From Siphonodentalium dalli (lineage: Eukaryota > Mollusca > Scaphopoda > Gadilida > Siphonodentaliidae): DNA of 64,000 bases. Numbering within the stretch: position 1 is the first letter of the stretch; every line of letters starts with the position of its first letter. Below, piece by piece: positions 32,336-44,907 of this stretch. Where the stretch lies: positions 78,146,705 through 78,210,704 of the forward strand of contig CP136067.1 in NCBI GenBank assembly GCA_032622095.1, given 5' to 3'. The notes under the pieces were generated by a model that searched no databases, was not told where the DNA came from, and saw only the letters and a list, made by a program, of their open reading frames with translations. Both the position numbers and the translations under genes were made by a program.

Positions 32336-33174
32336 ATACAATGAAAACAACTTTACATGACTTCTTTACATGACTTAGCGCAGGTATACAGAGTCCCGGA
32401 GCCACAATTAACCTCAGACTTTCGCCAGACCCCATCCCTATTCAGAGCGTTGAATAAAATTTCCCCAAAGCGGATTAGCGGATTTTGGATATGTTACACA
32501 CGAAGGTCTCCTCTGTCCAACGATACCAAAGTTAGCTTGTTATGAATTGTTTTCCGGGTATAGGCCTCATATTTCAGCCCCGACAGCCAGACTAAGGTTG
32601 TTTCAGGGCTGAGAGGAAATTTGTGTTTAATGAATGCCACTACATTATCGGAATGTTAGGTACTATTGGCGAGTGCTCATTATATAATCTATTATTAGTA
32701 TTTGTATGTCTGAGGTAAAATATAATGAATCAGAATATGTTTGAATAGGAGGTTGATCCATGTGTGAGGTAACTGCCATATAACAAAATGAAATTCCGGC
32801 ATCAATTTTAAAAGGATTCGAAAGTAAAATAAATATAGTCATTGCCATGTGATGTAAAATAGTTTCATATTTTTCGGGACGAGATATGTGGTATTCCAAA
32901 CAGGAGTTCTGCAATATTACTTATTTTCAGATTTTCACGGGTTTGTTTCTCAGATAATTATGAGCGCTCTTTTTGGCACATGCAACGTGCTCATGAAGAA
33001 ATAGCGATATGCGTCTTCAGATCGGTTTGCACAGGAACGTGCGGGGATATCAGCGATATGATCTCAGTTTACTACACAAATTACGTCTGCGACAACGGAA
33101 ATTGTGTATTTTCTGCGTCAAGCGTAGAAATGTGGAGGGGCTGGGTGTGGGATCTTTTTTATCCTTTTTGGTAC
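32336..33174. other. Unassigned sequence
   Basis: No repeat shared with the rest of the window and no coding frame with recognisable motifs. The frame 32,980-33,207 (75 codons) has no homology I can name. Confidence 0.4.
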
Positions 33175-33900
33175 AAGCTTAAGTGGGCTTTAAATGTAGA
33201 ACATTGATCAGCGTTGGTGATTAATTTGGGAAGCCTATTCCATTCAATGACCATCGCTGGGAAAAATGACCGTTTTAAGTGTTCATTATTGCAGTAGTAT
33301 ATGAATAGAATTTACTGAGGCGTCTCCAATTATAATCTGCAACTTCATGTGATCTGGGTGAAGTGTAGTGGATATTTATGAGGGTACTAAATTATTGACT
33401 ATATATAGTTTATAGAGTGTCTGTAATTTATGTAGTTGACGTCTTTTACTAAGTGAAATCCATTGAGCTTCCTGTAATATCGTGTTGTAAGAATGGTTGA
33501 TAATGCTGACTATCCGTCCAGCGTCGATAGGAAACCGGTCAAGCTTTTATAAGCCGGTCAAACATATATTTCAAAGCATTGTCCCAGCCGGCATCTGAAT
33601 AATCAAATAGGGGTGAAATATGTTTTGTAAATAATTTCAATGGTTATCCTGTCAAGTTGATATTTAATCCGTATAGGAGTTGAGATAGGCGCGAAGCAAT
33701 TCTTTTTGTCAGAACATTCGATATGGGCGTTCCATTTTAGATTTAGTTGGTGTTCCAGACGTAATTCACCTAAATGTTTATATATATGCTTGTCCACGAT
33801 GTCGTTGAATTTCCCACGGAATTGAGGTTCGGTTTCTCTGTTGAGGGCGCAACTAATAGGAAGGACTTGCCAACTATGTTAGTGTTTTTGTCTAATTCGT
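33175..33900 (-). pseudogene. Decayed LINE: RT thumb and C-terminal region
   Basis: A frame at 33,797-33,603 reads HLG..LNLKWNAHIE, IKYQLDR and EIIYKTY, the signature just after the RT palm of CR1-type LINEs. Towards lower coordinates, in broken frames, an AGWDN-like segment (about 33,570) and SFFPAMVIEWNRLP with STFKAHL (about 33,260-33,180) correspond to the usual C-terminal end. Many stops and shifts are present. It is much older than the LINE at 4,376-10,124 and belongs to a different subfamily. Confidence 0.7.
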
Positions 33901-35660
33901 GTTCATTTCAGCCAAACCTTGGCTGTTTATTTCACACCACTTTCTGGGATAACCTGTGTGTCGACTGAGAACTTGTGTGCCAATTGAGGAGAACACGCGA
34001 AGGATTTGTGTAAATGTTAGCCCAAACGACATTTCGAAGTAACGACTGCTTTGTTGTTTATTTCGAGGAATAATACCGCATCATATGAATTCAGCCCAAA
34101 TATATTGACAGGTGTCAAGGGTCTAACTCTATACTGAGCAATAAAAAACTAATATTAATAAATACCGAGTATATTTAATTTAACGCCAATGGGTCGTTTA
34201 TGTGCGTTTAAGAGTGTATTTATGCCTAAAGCAAAGTGAAATAACGATCTTAAAATGAATTGGCCGGTATATTTTATTAGTTATCAGGGTTACCAGGGTC
34301 GTAGTTGCATAAATTACAATATATTTTATGTTTATGCTAAGATAACTTGATCGGTATTGAGGTTAACACAAATCCCATATATGGAAATTCCAAATATGGA
34401 AAGTGACGTGCGCAAAACAGATAAAACGACGAAATGTTGTCAAATTCCACGTCTGAATACGCGTCTTATTCTCACTTATACCGTGTTTATATCAGTGTTA
34501 TTCTATGTGTTGTTGTGTATTGTATTACTTTGATCAAGGTTGCGCTTTTGTTATTCTCACAAAAGGTAAATTTGATGCGTGTTTGATGCGTGTTTACATT
34601 TCAAAATTGCGTCTGCCATCTACAGTAACACTAACAGTGCGACGGAATTCCACATGTCCGAGCGCCATTGACTGATTGATTCCTTAATTACGAGACTAAT
34701 TTATCGAATAAGGTCAAATTTTCGCATATAACAAGACTCGTACGAGTGCCGACTTTCATTTCGCATTATTTTCGTTTTTATCTAAAAATAATCGTTCTCT
34801 ATGCCTATGGAGTCATGGACTGGAGATTCCCATGTAAATTTTTTCAACCAAAAAAAAATTCATTGTTTTGCCAATTTCAAGCTAGTTTATAGCATGGTCA
34901 TGGCATAATTTGGCCTAGCGAGTGTCGGTAGACGTTTCTTGAGTGTGCACAACAAATTTTGGTCCCAACGAAGCAGGCTAAAATCCTGAAATTTGTCAAT
35001 TTTACTTTGCGTGTGAAGAAAATATTCATTTAAACTTCCAAAATTGGTTGAAATATGCTCAACAACATTCAGTTGAATGGTGACATTATTTATAGTCACC
35101 GACTAACTTCCACGATGAATCAAATTTGTTTTTATTGGTGACAATTATGTCGCGAGAGATAAAAATGTAATTTTTTTAAAGAAAATGTTAAATTTTAGCT
35201 CATTTTAAGACTTTAATTGCTTGTAGATCGGTGTTAATTATCTTCGTCAATGATGTCATGTCACGCTTGTTAATAATTCATTTGTTCGGAAATACTTATT
35301 GGGGGTCGAAATGTATAAAATTTAACTACCACCACTTCCAAAAACAACACCGATAAACAATAACGCTCTTTGTTCCATGCAATGGAAATGGCTATTTATT
35401 GTCCTGATATCAGTGATATAAATGAATGCCTAAAATTAGTATTATCCTGAAATAAATTTATGCCACTTTGGCGAACATGGGAACCACGGTACAATTTATG
35501 CCATTTAGGCACACTTCAGAGTGAAATCAGGGCTTATATTTCGGCGAGAATCCAAATCTAGATTCTCGTAAATATTCTTGCAAATTACCCTGGATTCTCG
35601 TGAAAAAGTATATATGGATTCTCGCAAAATCAGATGAAATATATGCCCTGGAAATATAGC
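33901..35660. other. Unassigned AT-rich sequence
   Basis: No convincing gene. A few copies of 'gattctcg' lie near 35,550-35,620, and one AACGCTCTTTG module near 35,361-35,372. The frame 34,887-35,099 (minus) has no recognisable motif. Confidence 0.4.
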
Positions 35661-36631
35661 AAATCGTTTAATGCTTTAGAATTTTTGTTTTCGGAGATTT
35701 ATATATATGCTTAAAGACATATTATGGACTTGTTATGGACTTTTTCGGGTGCGAGAAATTGATAAGTTAGTGCTCAGGCACTTTGCCAACCTGGGGAATG
35801 TTATCATTCTACTAACATCACTGAAAATTTCCAAAAAAATCTACCACACCACTTCATAGAGAACATCGTCTGAACTACTCCAAATTGTAAATATTTACAT
35901 CTCGATTCGGGGCGCAACTATTGGCTATAATTAAACAAAAATGATTTCGCCATCGAGAGTCATTGCATTTAACTAATATATAAGAATGACGTTGTGTATC
36001 ATCCATTTGAATTAATATTCGTAACGAATAACTACTTTGAGAAAGATTATTCTTAATTTCTATTTGATCACTCTGCCCGGTGTCTGCCGGAGTGTTTCAC
36101 ATCACTTTAATCAAGGAAGCCTGTTCAGAAAAACTTCATTTCAAGAAATCGTTTAATGCTTTAGAATTTTGGTTTTCGGAGATTTATATATATGCTTAAA
36201 GACATATTATGGACTTGTTATGGACTTTTTCGGGTGCGAGAAATTGATAAGTTAGTGCTCAGGCACTTTGCCAACCTGGGGAATGTTATCATTCTACTAA
36301 CATCACTGAAAATTTCCAAAAAAATCTACCACACCACTTCATAGAGAACATCGTCTGAACTACTCCAAATTGTAAATATTTACATCTCGATTCGGGGCGC
36401 AACTATCGGCTATAATTAAACAAAAATTATTTCGCCATCGAGAGTCATTGCATTTAACTAATATATAAGAATGACGTTGTGTATCATCCATTTAGATTAA
36501 TATTCGTAACAAATAACTACTTTGAGAAAGATTATTCTTAATTTCTATTTGATCACTCTGTCCGTTGTCTGCCGGAGTGTTTCACATCACTTTAATCAAG
36601 GAAGACTGTTCAGAAAAACTGCATTTCAAGA
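35661..36631. repeat. 485-bp tandem duplication
   Basis: Two copies, 35,661-36,145 and 36,146-36,631, both start 'aaatcgtttaatgctttaga' and both end in 'gttcagaaaaact.catttcaag'. They differ at only a few bases, so the duplication is recent. No coding content is recognised. Confidence 0.85.
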
Positions 36632-36764
36632 TCACCAAACAACTTTCCTTTTTAGGGCCACCACATCTTTCCAAAGATGTACTTCTTCCATTTTGCTATC
36701 AAAGACCGAAAAATGTCGTTAAACTAGAGATCCAAATACCCACTAAGGGCCCCTATATCTTGAA

Positions 36765-37000
36765 ATATTAAAGACCGAGAATGTCGTTAAACTATAAAGA
36801 CCGAAAAATGTCGTTAAACTAGAGATCCAAATACCCCCTATATCTTGAGATATTATAAAGACCGAAAAATGTCATTAAACTATTAAAGACCGAAAAATGT
36901 CGTTAAACTACAAAGACCGAAAAATGTCGTTAAACTAGAGATCCAAACATCCCCATCCCCTATTTTTTTAGACAATTAAGAACGAAATATGTCGTTACAC
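36765..37000. repeat. Short tandem repeats
   Basis: The unit 'aaagaccgaaaaatgtcgtt' with 'aaactagagatccaaata' linkers is present about six times with variable spacing (28-60 bp). Recent expansions are indicated by identical copies. Confidence 0.75.
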
Positions 37001-37264
37001 CATTAATACATAATTTGTGTTTATGAAAGTCTGGCACCCATTAGCAGTTTGTTTTCAGTACATTTTAATATTCATTGGAACGTAAACAATTATTCGCTGA
37101 CAGAAATCATGTTAATATTGCCTTTCGTTACTGGTTTCCTCGACTCAAATATTTCTCACTGCTCAATACTTATAATTAAACAAAATGTTCTGTGTTTTAT
37201 GTCACTTCTTAATAGCATTATGTATTCTGCTATTGACAAGAAAAAAAGTTGCAGTATACGTTAA

Positions 37265-37754
37265 AGGTACGGAAGGCCTTGGTGGGTATCCTGTGAACAT
37301 ATTTCCACCTGCCAAAAACCGCTACAAACGAAAATAATATTCAAATATAGACATACTTTGTTAATATACAAATGAGAAATATCTCATAAACAGTATGTTA
37401 TTGTCGTAACTTTGACGATTGTTATGTAAACAAAGCATAAAAAGTTACTTTATTGGTGTTTCTTTATATTATGATGGTACACATAAAGAGCGTTCTTTGT
37501 TGCTCAATTCCTTATTTGGAAATAATAAAGAGCGTTTATACCATTTGTGTGTGATTAGCCAGTAGCATTGTGCTGCCTTCTATAACACAATCAGACTCTT
37601 GTTTAGGTAAAATTTAGTAGGTCTTTATGTGAGCATGATGTTTACGCGATAGTGATCGTATATTTGAACCAAAATGTATGCGTTTTAATATTTTTCTGTT
37701 TACGGTGTTTGGAACAAATATGAATATTTTCGACAACTAAGCCCCCTCGTCCCT
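37265..37754 (+). mobile_element. TTAA-flanked TIR element 'E', diverged copy
   Basis: Flanked by TTAA on both sides (37,261-37,264 and 37,755-37,758). It has imperfect inverted ends starting 'aggtacgg' and ending 'cgtccct', a body matching the E copies at 44,908, 50,539 and 51,972, and the paired AAAGAGCGTT modules at about 37,485 and 37,525. It is non-coding. A TTAA duplication with AT-rich inverted ends suggests a piggyBac-type or Kolobok-type MITE. Confidence 0.6.
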
Positions 37755-37758
37755 TTAA

Positions 37759-38539
37759 TATAATTAATATAACATCCCTCATCCAATAATCTCCAAATTG
37801 CATATCTAATTTCAATCCTAGTTACACGTCACGCCGCCCCTCATCATTTGCCAATTGTACACCCTTTTTTGCTGCTGCTGCAACTGTTCAATTTCTTTAA
37901 AAATTATTGAAAACATGGCCCTCCCGCCCGCCGACATTTACCTCTGATTTTTTTTTATCATCGGTCCTCACAAAATTGAGCACACGTCCCTATATAATAT
38001 ACCTATTTAAACCGAGTATACACGGTGGTGTACTATATCAACCGTTCATTTAACCGTTTAGGTAGCATATTTCCACGTATACGTTATCACGACAAATCCC
38101 TGCTGATCTGTTATTAATGAACCAAACACTTAACATGTCAACACGCTCTGGCCCGCCAATGCTACAGTGTATAAACGTAACGGGGCAAATATGCACATTA
38201 TATTGGCAGCTAACGAGAGCATTCATCATCAGCAATCTGCTCACCCCTTTTAGCCGATACGATAGAAACTAAACGATTTGTTACTTCTAATTACCCGTAC
38301 TTAATTACACTACTTGCGTGTTAATAAAGTACGACCCCATTACCACTAAAGGTGAAACATGGGATTTAGAACATTAATATTCACTCTTACATAGTTCCAC
38401 ATTCAAGGTTCGTCTTGTGTAATCGTATGTCAGTTGTAACGTTGTGAAACCGCAACCGAACTGAATTATTCTATTGCTAAATAGTTCATGGCTGACCTGA
38501 TGCATGCATCTTAGTTTTCTTGTAGTGTATTCAAGTAGA
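37759..38539. other. Unassigned sequence
   Basis: No gene or repeat recognised. The frame at 38,050-38,244 (minus) shows no motif. Confidence 0.35.
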
Positions 38540-38950
38540 CTGAGATAAAAGTGACTGTGCGGCAGGTGTCATCTGCGTATATTATCGTTACCGATTCAAT
38601 ACCGGATATAGACGAGGAACACAAATGGTCCCAGGATATACCCCATGCGACATTCCTGCTGGGATTACCTCATATTTTGAAAATGTATCATTGAATATGG
38701 CCCTTTGCATCCGGTTATCTAGATATATGGTTTTCTATCCAATGTAAAATATTTCCTTCTAATCCATAAGAATTCAATTTATTTATCTGTCCCCTGTGTT
38801 AAACCAATTCGAAAGCTTTGGATATATCACATAATATATAACATATAAATAGTTATTTATCAAGGGATTGGCATAAAGGTTTACTAGATGGTATGTTGTA
38901 CTTTGACCTGTGAGAAAACTGGGTTGATTGAATCTCGACCATGAGGACGC
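38540..38950 (-). pseudogene. Decayed LINE: RT palm region
   Basis: On the minus strand, in several frames: FLTGQSTTYHLV (about 38,920-38,885), DISKAFE (about 38,827-38,807, motif A), IPAGMSHG followed by a degraded GPLLFL-type stretch (about 38,665-38,620, motif B with PQG altered) and YADDT (about 38,582-38,566, motif C). Frameshifts and stops lie between. It lacks everything after motif C, which is the part present at 33,175-33,900, so the two may once have been one element. Confidence 0.7.
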
Positions 38951-40029
38951 AATCGAAGGACTACACTTAAAACGTATTGTAACCCATACAACCCTAAGAA
39001 ATCTACTAGAGGGTCGTGTGACGCTATACTACATGGAGCTAGTAATTCCAACGGTTTTGAAAATAATAGCAACACTCATGTTGGCAGCAATGAGAACCGA
39101 CCTTTGACTGCTAAGAATGAACAAAATATCGATAAATTGTCGCAATTAACATCCTGGAGTCGTAATATTGTTTTGAGTCGTAACAGTCTTACTTAAGTTT
39201 GGGAGTATGCAGGAAAACGTCCTACAGTAGGTCATGCCATCTGCCGATAATATATACCATGTTTTGTTTGAATGTTGTATTATACGTTATCATGTTCGAC
39301 ATCTATATAGATACAAAGACAGAAGGTCTCTTGTCATTTGGATCAAAACAAAGTACCAAGTACTGATGATAGACCTCAGCACCAGTGGAACTTGGCGGTG
39401 GTCAATCTTGAGATATTTGTTTGTTTTGAGTTGCCATATGAAAAGCAAGTAATGGACACTAGTCCAGCAGCCGCTTTGGACTACCCTTCGAATTATGGTC
39501 GGGTCAAAGACTGGCACATAGCTGAAGCGGTCACCAGTTTAGTCACAGCATATAGCAGCCTCACAATACCTCGCCACAGTGAGAGAGGCGAGAACAGTCC
39601 AATCATGAAACATTTAACGTTCGTGAAGACATGACTCGACAGAAATATATGCTGATGTGTGATCTGTCACTCTTTTCGTGATTTGTTGATCCAGTTCAAT
39701 TTGGAAAATTAAAAAGCAAAGATCATGATGTCAGTCAACTCATCACTGACAGCTTCTATAGTTGTCGATCCGATGAAATGACCACAACCAGCATGGTTAA
39801 CGACAATCAATCATATAGTCCAGACTGTTTGGTAAAATGTTATCCAACAAATGGCAATTTGATATACACTTACCACATATTGGTATGGAATTATTTCGCG
39901 CAAATCCGAATTTATGCAAGTGTATACGGGGATTGTTGTAAGCTACACGGAGAGTGCATGAACGATCAAAATTCTTTCATTATTAAATTATTTCAACATA
40001 TTCTCGTGCATATAGGTTCATGTTGAACT
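38951..40029. other. Unassigned sequence with a possible LINE 3' fragment
   Basis: A plus-strand frame starting at 39,234 contains DNIYHVLFECC, resembling the ENAFHYFFDCC Cys/His end of the LINE RT in this window, but nothing around it supports a larger fragment. The remainder is unrecognised. Confidence 0.3.
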
Positions 40030-40670
40030 TAATAAAAGGCCGTCCGGCCACAGTGTCCCCCGAAAAAGTGGCTTCATTGGGGGCATCAGCTTTTGTGAAA
40101 AAAATAATAAGGACCCTAAATCCGATACTATATTTCAGATCAATCCAACCAGTGTCCCCTGAAATGGTACACGGCAAACTCTAGATAGTTATTTGTTAAT
40201 GTTACCTTCATTCATGCTGGTTGTGTTATTTGTTACCAGGTGATCTGTTCAGTGAATAAACAAGAAATCATCGGAGAAAAGTTCATATTATATTTTCATA
40301 TAAGAAATCAATATTCCATATTTGAGAGCAACCAGACAAAAATGGGTGGATCGTACCCATATTCGAACTTGATCTGTATTTAAAGCTGATAAACTATCAT
40401 ACTAAATTTGATTCAGATATGATCACAAAAACTGAAGTTATCATCCGGAAACCAGAAATTGACAGGTTTCTAAGTCAAAAAAGGGCCACAACTCTCGCAC
40501 TTGACCTGTATTTTGGTCTGATAAACTCACCTATAAAATTTTCTTTTGATATAATAACCCAAACTAAAGTTATCATCCGGAAACCATTTACGGACGCACA
40601 CACGGACGGACGGACGGACATCGGCTATTTTAATAGTCCCCCGAAAAAAATTTCCGGGGGGACAAATATG
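40030..40670 (+). mobile_element. Non-autonomous element 'D' with microsatellite and terminal hairpin
   Basis: Two ~133-bp repeats ('gaagttatcatccggaaacc' near 40,433 and a 'taaagttatcatccggaaacc' copy near 40,566) lead to a (GGAC)n microsatellite at about 40,605-40,620 and a strong hairpin (GTCCCCCG..CGGGGGGAC, about 40,635-40,662). Further 'gtgtccccYgaaa' blocks at about 40,051 and 40,150 suggest related ends on the left. The boundaries are uncertain. Confidence 0.45.
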
Positions 40671-41210
40671 CCCATAGATTCTTATTGGACTTATTTGATT
40701 CTGAAATAAGCCCATATTGAAATTATACCCGTTATTCCGTCCAATGGCGCCGGTATACCGTACAGGCGTATATACACACAGTTTCCGATGAAAACGCAAT
40801 ACCACGGTACAACGGCTTGTATAGAACTTATTGCTCAAAGTGTGCCATATTGGACTTAATTCGTTTTGAAATACATGCACATTGAACCTATTTAAACCAC
40901 CAAATAGGTTCAAATTGAGCTCACGATACGGGAGAACAGGTTGATAATTTTGGTACATTTTCTTAGATTCATAATTTTCAAGTACGATATCATAACCCAA
41001 TCTGCGGAACAGGTGGTCAGGTTGGGTGTCACGGTCTAACGTCCAGACAACGGAAGTTATTCTATTGTCGGTTTTGTGATGGTCCCTGAATGATTTTGTT
41101 GTATTATGTGGTGTACTGGAACCGTAACATCAAGACAACATCACGCAAAATTATAGATCAATTGAATGCATTAAACTTTACCTTATACATATTTATTGTG
41201 TCCCATTATA
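40671..41210. other. Unassigned sequence
   Basis: No gene or repeat identified between elements D and C. Confidence 0.35.
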
Positions 41211-44200
41211 TCTATATCTATATTTGCGAATGTCTGTCTGTCTGTCTGTGTTCTATAGAAATTCACAGGGGACCATCTAGATGATGCCAAAGGGGTCTAC
41301 TAGGAGTAGCTTTTTACGAGAAAGATAATGGTCGGGGTTTAGATTTTCTAAAGTGACGCCGTTGTTGTCAGGGGCAGAAAAGGGGGAGGGGCAGAAAAAA
41401 AAATTGTCGCCGATTGCCACCAAACTTATACATAATAATCCCCTTGATATAAGGAATCTAATGGTTTAAATATGGCAAAAGTCGCGCCGTTCGCGTCAGG
41501 GGAGCCCGGAAGGGAGAGGGGCAGATTTTGTTTCTGTCGCCGATTTCCACCAAACTTATATATAATCATCCCCATGATATGAAAAAACCAACGGTGTGGT
41601 TTAAAAGTGGCGTCGTTCGAGTCAGGGATGCACGGAAGGGGAGAGGGGCACCAAAATTGAAAAACTAATTTTAGCGCCGATCTTCACCAAATTGACATAT
41701 ATTCTTCTTCATTATACAAGGAATCAAATTGTGCGCTTTAACAACGCCAAATTGTTGTCTTTTGGTTGAGAGATTGGGAGGGGGTGGGCACTAAATTTGA
41801 TAATAATTTGTTTAGTCGCCGATTGCCACAACACTTATACAAAATCATCCCCATGGTATGAGGAGTCTAATGGTGTTGCTTATATCTGTCAAATGTGGCC
41901 TCATTCGAGTCAGGGTTGCATTGAAAGGGACAGGGGCGCCAAAATTGATGCACAATATTTTTGCGCCAATTTCCACCAAATTGATACACGTTCTTATCCA
42001 AGATACGAGGAATCTAATCGTGTGATTTAAAGACGCCATAGTGGTGCTGTTTGTTTGAGAGACGGGGTGTGGATTGGCACCAAATTTGATAAAAAAAAAT
42101 TATTTAGTCGCCGATTATCACCAAACTTATAAACAATCATCTCCATGATATCAGGAGTATAATCGTGTGGTTTAAGGATGTCATACGTTGGGCCATTCGA
42201 GTCAGTGGTGAATAGAGGTGAGAGGGACACAACAAATTATATCTATAATTCTATATGTTTAGTGCCGATTTCCACCAGATTGATACATATTCTTCTCTGT
42301 GATACGAGGAATCTTATCGTGTCATTTAGATACACCAAATGTGTGCCCTATGGGTGAGAGATATGGGGACCTTAAATTTGATACGAATTTGTATACTCGC
42401 CAATTTTCACCAATTTCATATATATACATCTCTAATCTCTAATGAGTCTTAGTGTGTGCAGCTTGAGACTGAAATAGGGACGGGAGGGTCACCAAGACTG
42501 ATACAAAATATGTTTAGTACTAATTACCATCAAATTCAGACACGTTCTTCTCAAATGATACAAGAAATCAAATCGTGCTGTCTGTCTGTCTGTCTTTCTG
42601 TCTGTCTGTCTGTGCGCGTTCTATATATAACTTCACGCGGTACAATCGAGATGGCACCAAGGAGTTCTAAGAGGGGTAGCTGTTTACAAGGAAGATAACG
42701 GTGCGGGTAAAATTTGTCGCTGTTGGTGTCAGGGGAAGAAAAGGGGGAGGTCGGCAAAATTAAAAATATATCGTGAAATAGTTTTGTCGCCGATTTCCAC
42801 CAAACGAATACATAATCACCTTCGCAATATGGCGTTGTTCGAGTCAACGTTGCATCAACAATTGATTTAATAAACTATTTTTAGCCCAGATTTCCACCAA
42901 ATTGATATATTATTCTTCTCTATGATACGAGGAATATCATCGTGTGATTTAGAGACGTCAAATTGCTGTCGGTTGGGTGAGAGATATTGGTCATAACTAT
43001 TCTCAGAATTTGTTCAGTTGCTGATTACCACCAAACATATATATATATAATCATCGCCAGTATATCATGCACCCATGAGTCTAATGGGAGTGGTTTAAAT
43101 ATGTCCAAAGAGGCAAACGCTGGTACAAATTTATTTGGCACCAATTTCCACCGAATTCATACACGTAATATACCATGAATTAAATCACATTTGGTGTCGT
43201 TTGCGTCGCGGATGGCGAGCGGATATGCACTATCATTGATAAGATTGCTATTCGCCTTTATCCACATATAAGTTATATACAGTCACCCAGGCCATCTCCA
43301 TATCATTTTAAGTAGTTTTGGACGTTCACATTTCACAATCCCGACATATGGTGACCCACTTAAGTCACTTGAACAATTATATCTTCTCAACTGTCATATT
43401 TATATGGGAATAGCAATCAGGGCATTCACAAAATGAGCTAGAAAAAAGAGATACATAGAAGAAGCATTAAACGTATATTTATCATTCTATTGAAGAGATA
43501 CATATATTCGTGCAAACTGATAGACCCCGAACCGTCAGAGGATTGCATATATATTATAACAAAATTGAGTATGTTCCATTCAATACAGTTTCCACAAAAA
43601 GTTACAATTTGTCAAGAGATATGGAAGGCCTGTTCAAAAATAGTGGTCACAGTGTGCAGTCAAATATAGTTTCTTCTGATAGACAAGAAAATGCAGTTAG
43701 TAGCATAAGACTTTTCAGGATCCTCCCAATACTGCACATCTGACAAGGGTTTTATAACAGACTCCTCGACTGACATAAGCAACTCAAAATCTCGCTCTGT
43801 GTCTGGCACATGTAGCGAATAGTTATGCGAATCAACATTTCGTTTAAACTGAGAATATTTAGCCAATAAATAGCACCATGAACAGAGGAGCACCTGGAAA
43901 TTTATTTGAAACATCTGTATCTTCATGGAGATAGCCAGGTGTCATCGAGAACTTAGTCCAACCCACTAAATTGATTGATACATCTCAATATTTAAAACCC
44001 AATTATCATCTTTTATCAAACTAATGTGTTTATGATGTTCATGTATCATATTATAACGTCTAATGTATACGCAGTTGTAAATAAATACATACTTCATTAT
44101 TGTTGGAACGGATTAATCGCGACAAACATAATGACAATTTACAAGGTGAGCCACTAGTTATATCCCATGACTGTAATAATCATGTTTTATGATGCTATTT

Positions 44201-44329
44201 GAATATACAATTGATGAGAAAACGTATCACACTTTTAAGCAAGAGCATTCTCTATCCCCAACAAATATCCACAGCATACAGAGGGTTTCTCATCGCATTA
44301 ACCTGGGCAACGCCGGGTAACCCTGCTAG
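41211..44329 (+). mobile_element. Helitron-like non-autonomous element, family C, copy 1
   Basis: The left end is TC-rich 'tctatatctatatttgcg' followed by (TCTG)n. The right end is the hairpin ACCTGG-gcaacg-CCGGGT, then 'aaccctg', CTAG (44,326-44,329) and a host T: the Helitron pattern of TC start, 3' hairpin and CTRR end. The interior is a degenerate ~300-bp tandem repeat with alternating 'gccgattgccaccaaac' and 'gccgatttccaccaaattg' halves (41,400-43,200). A second microsatellite-containing segment at about 42,580 shows an internal partial duplication. A non-repetitive part (43,300-44,200) contains a minus-strand frame (43,926-43,660). Confidence 0.65.
43660..43926 (-). other. Open frame inside C element, possibly a captured fragment
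   Basis: 88 codons, with HVPDTERDFELLMSVEESV and YWEDPEKSYATN. The homologous region of copy 2 (about 60,230-60,510) has the same sequence with stops and indels. No family is recognised. Helitrons often capture host exons, so a captured exon is one reading; chance openness is the other. Confidence 0.3.
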
Positions 44330-44740
44330 TACAAAATATAAACATACAACATATAAAGCTGATGTCCGTTCACAGGGGGTCGGAACACAAGTTACCAAAC
44401 TTACTAATCGCCCCCCTTCCCAATTAAACTTTCCTGAATGTACGTAGTTTGCAGAAGTGCCGTGTTACAGAAAGCCGAAATTTAGTTCTCGACATATAGC
44501 GAGAATGGCGAGTTAACATGTAACTGTCAACATGTCACAGTAATGACTGAAAATCACTGCATATATTCTGATAATCACTTAGTCATATTATTGCGAGTTT
44601 CTCAACTGTTATATGACAATATATTGAAGTATTGGGCATATCTTATATCTTGACTACAAGCTAAAGTGGCACCCACTTTCGAAATAGCGGACATCTTAAT
44701 TGAATCCGGTGACAAATCATTTAGTCATGCCAAGGTTCAT
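44330..44740. other. Unassigned sequence
   Basis: Nothing recognised between element C copy 1 and the tandem F units. Confidence 0.35.
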
Positions 44741-44907
44741 GCTTGTATCAAAACATGTGAACGGTTTGTTTCCGGTTAGACCATTTATGAAGCATTTTAA
44801 GCATAAACATCAGAAAATGCTTCTACAGTCATGAATTAATCTTCGATGACAGAATAAAATATTTTGAACGGCGAAAGAAAATTCAATTTGGAATTCTTAG
44901 AAATTAA

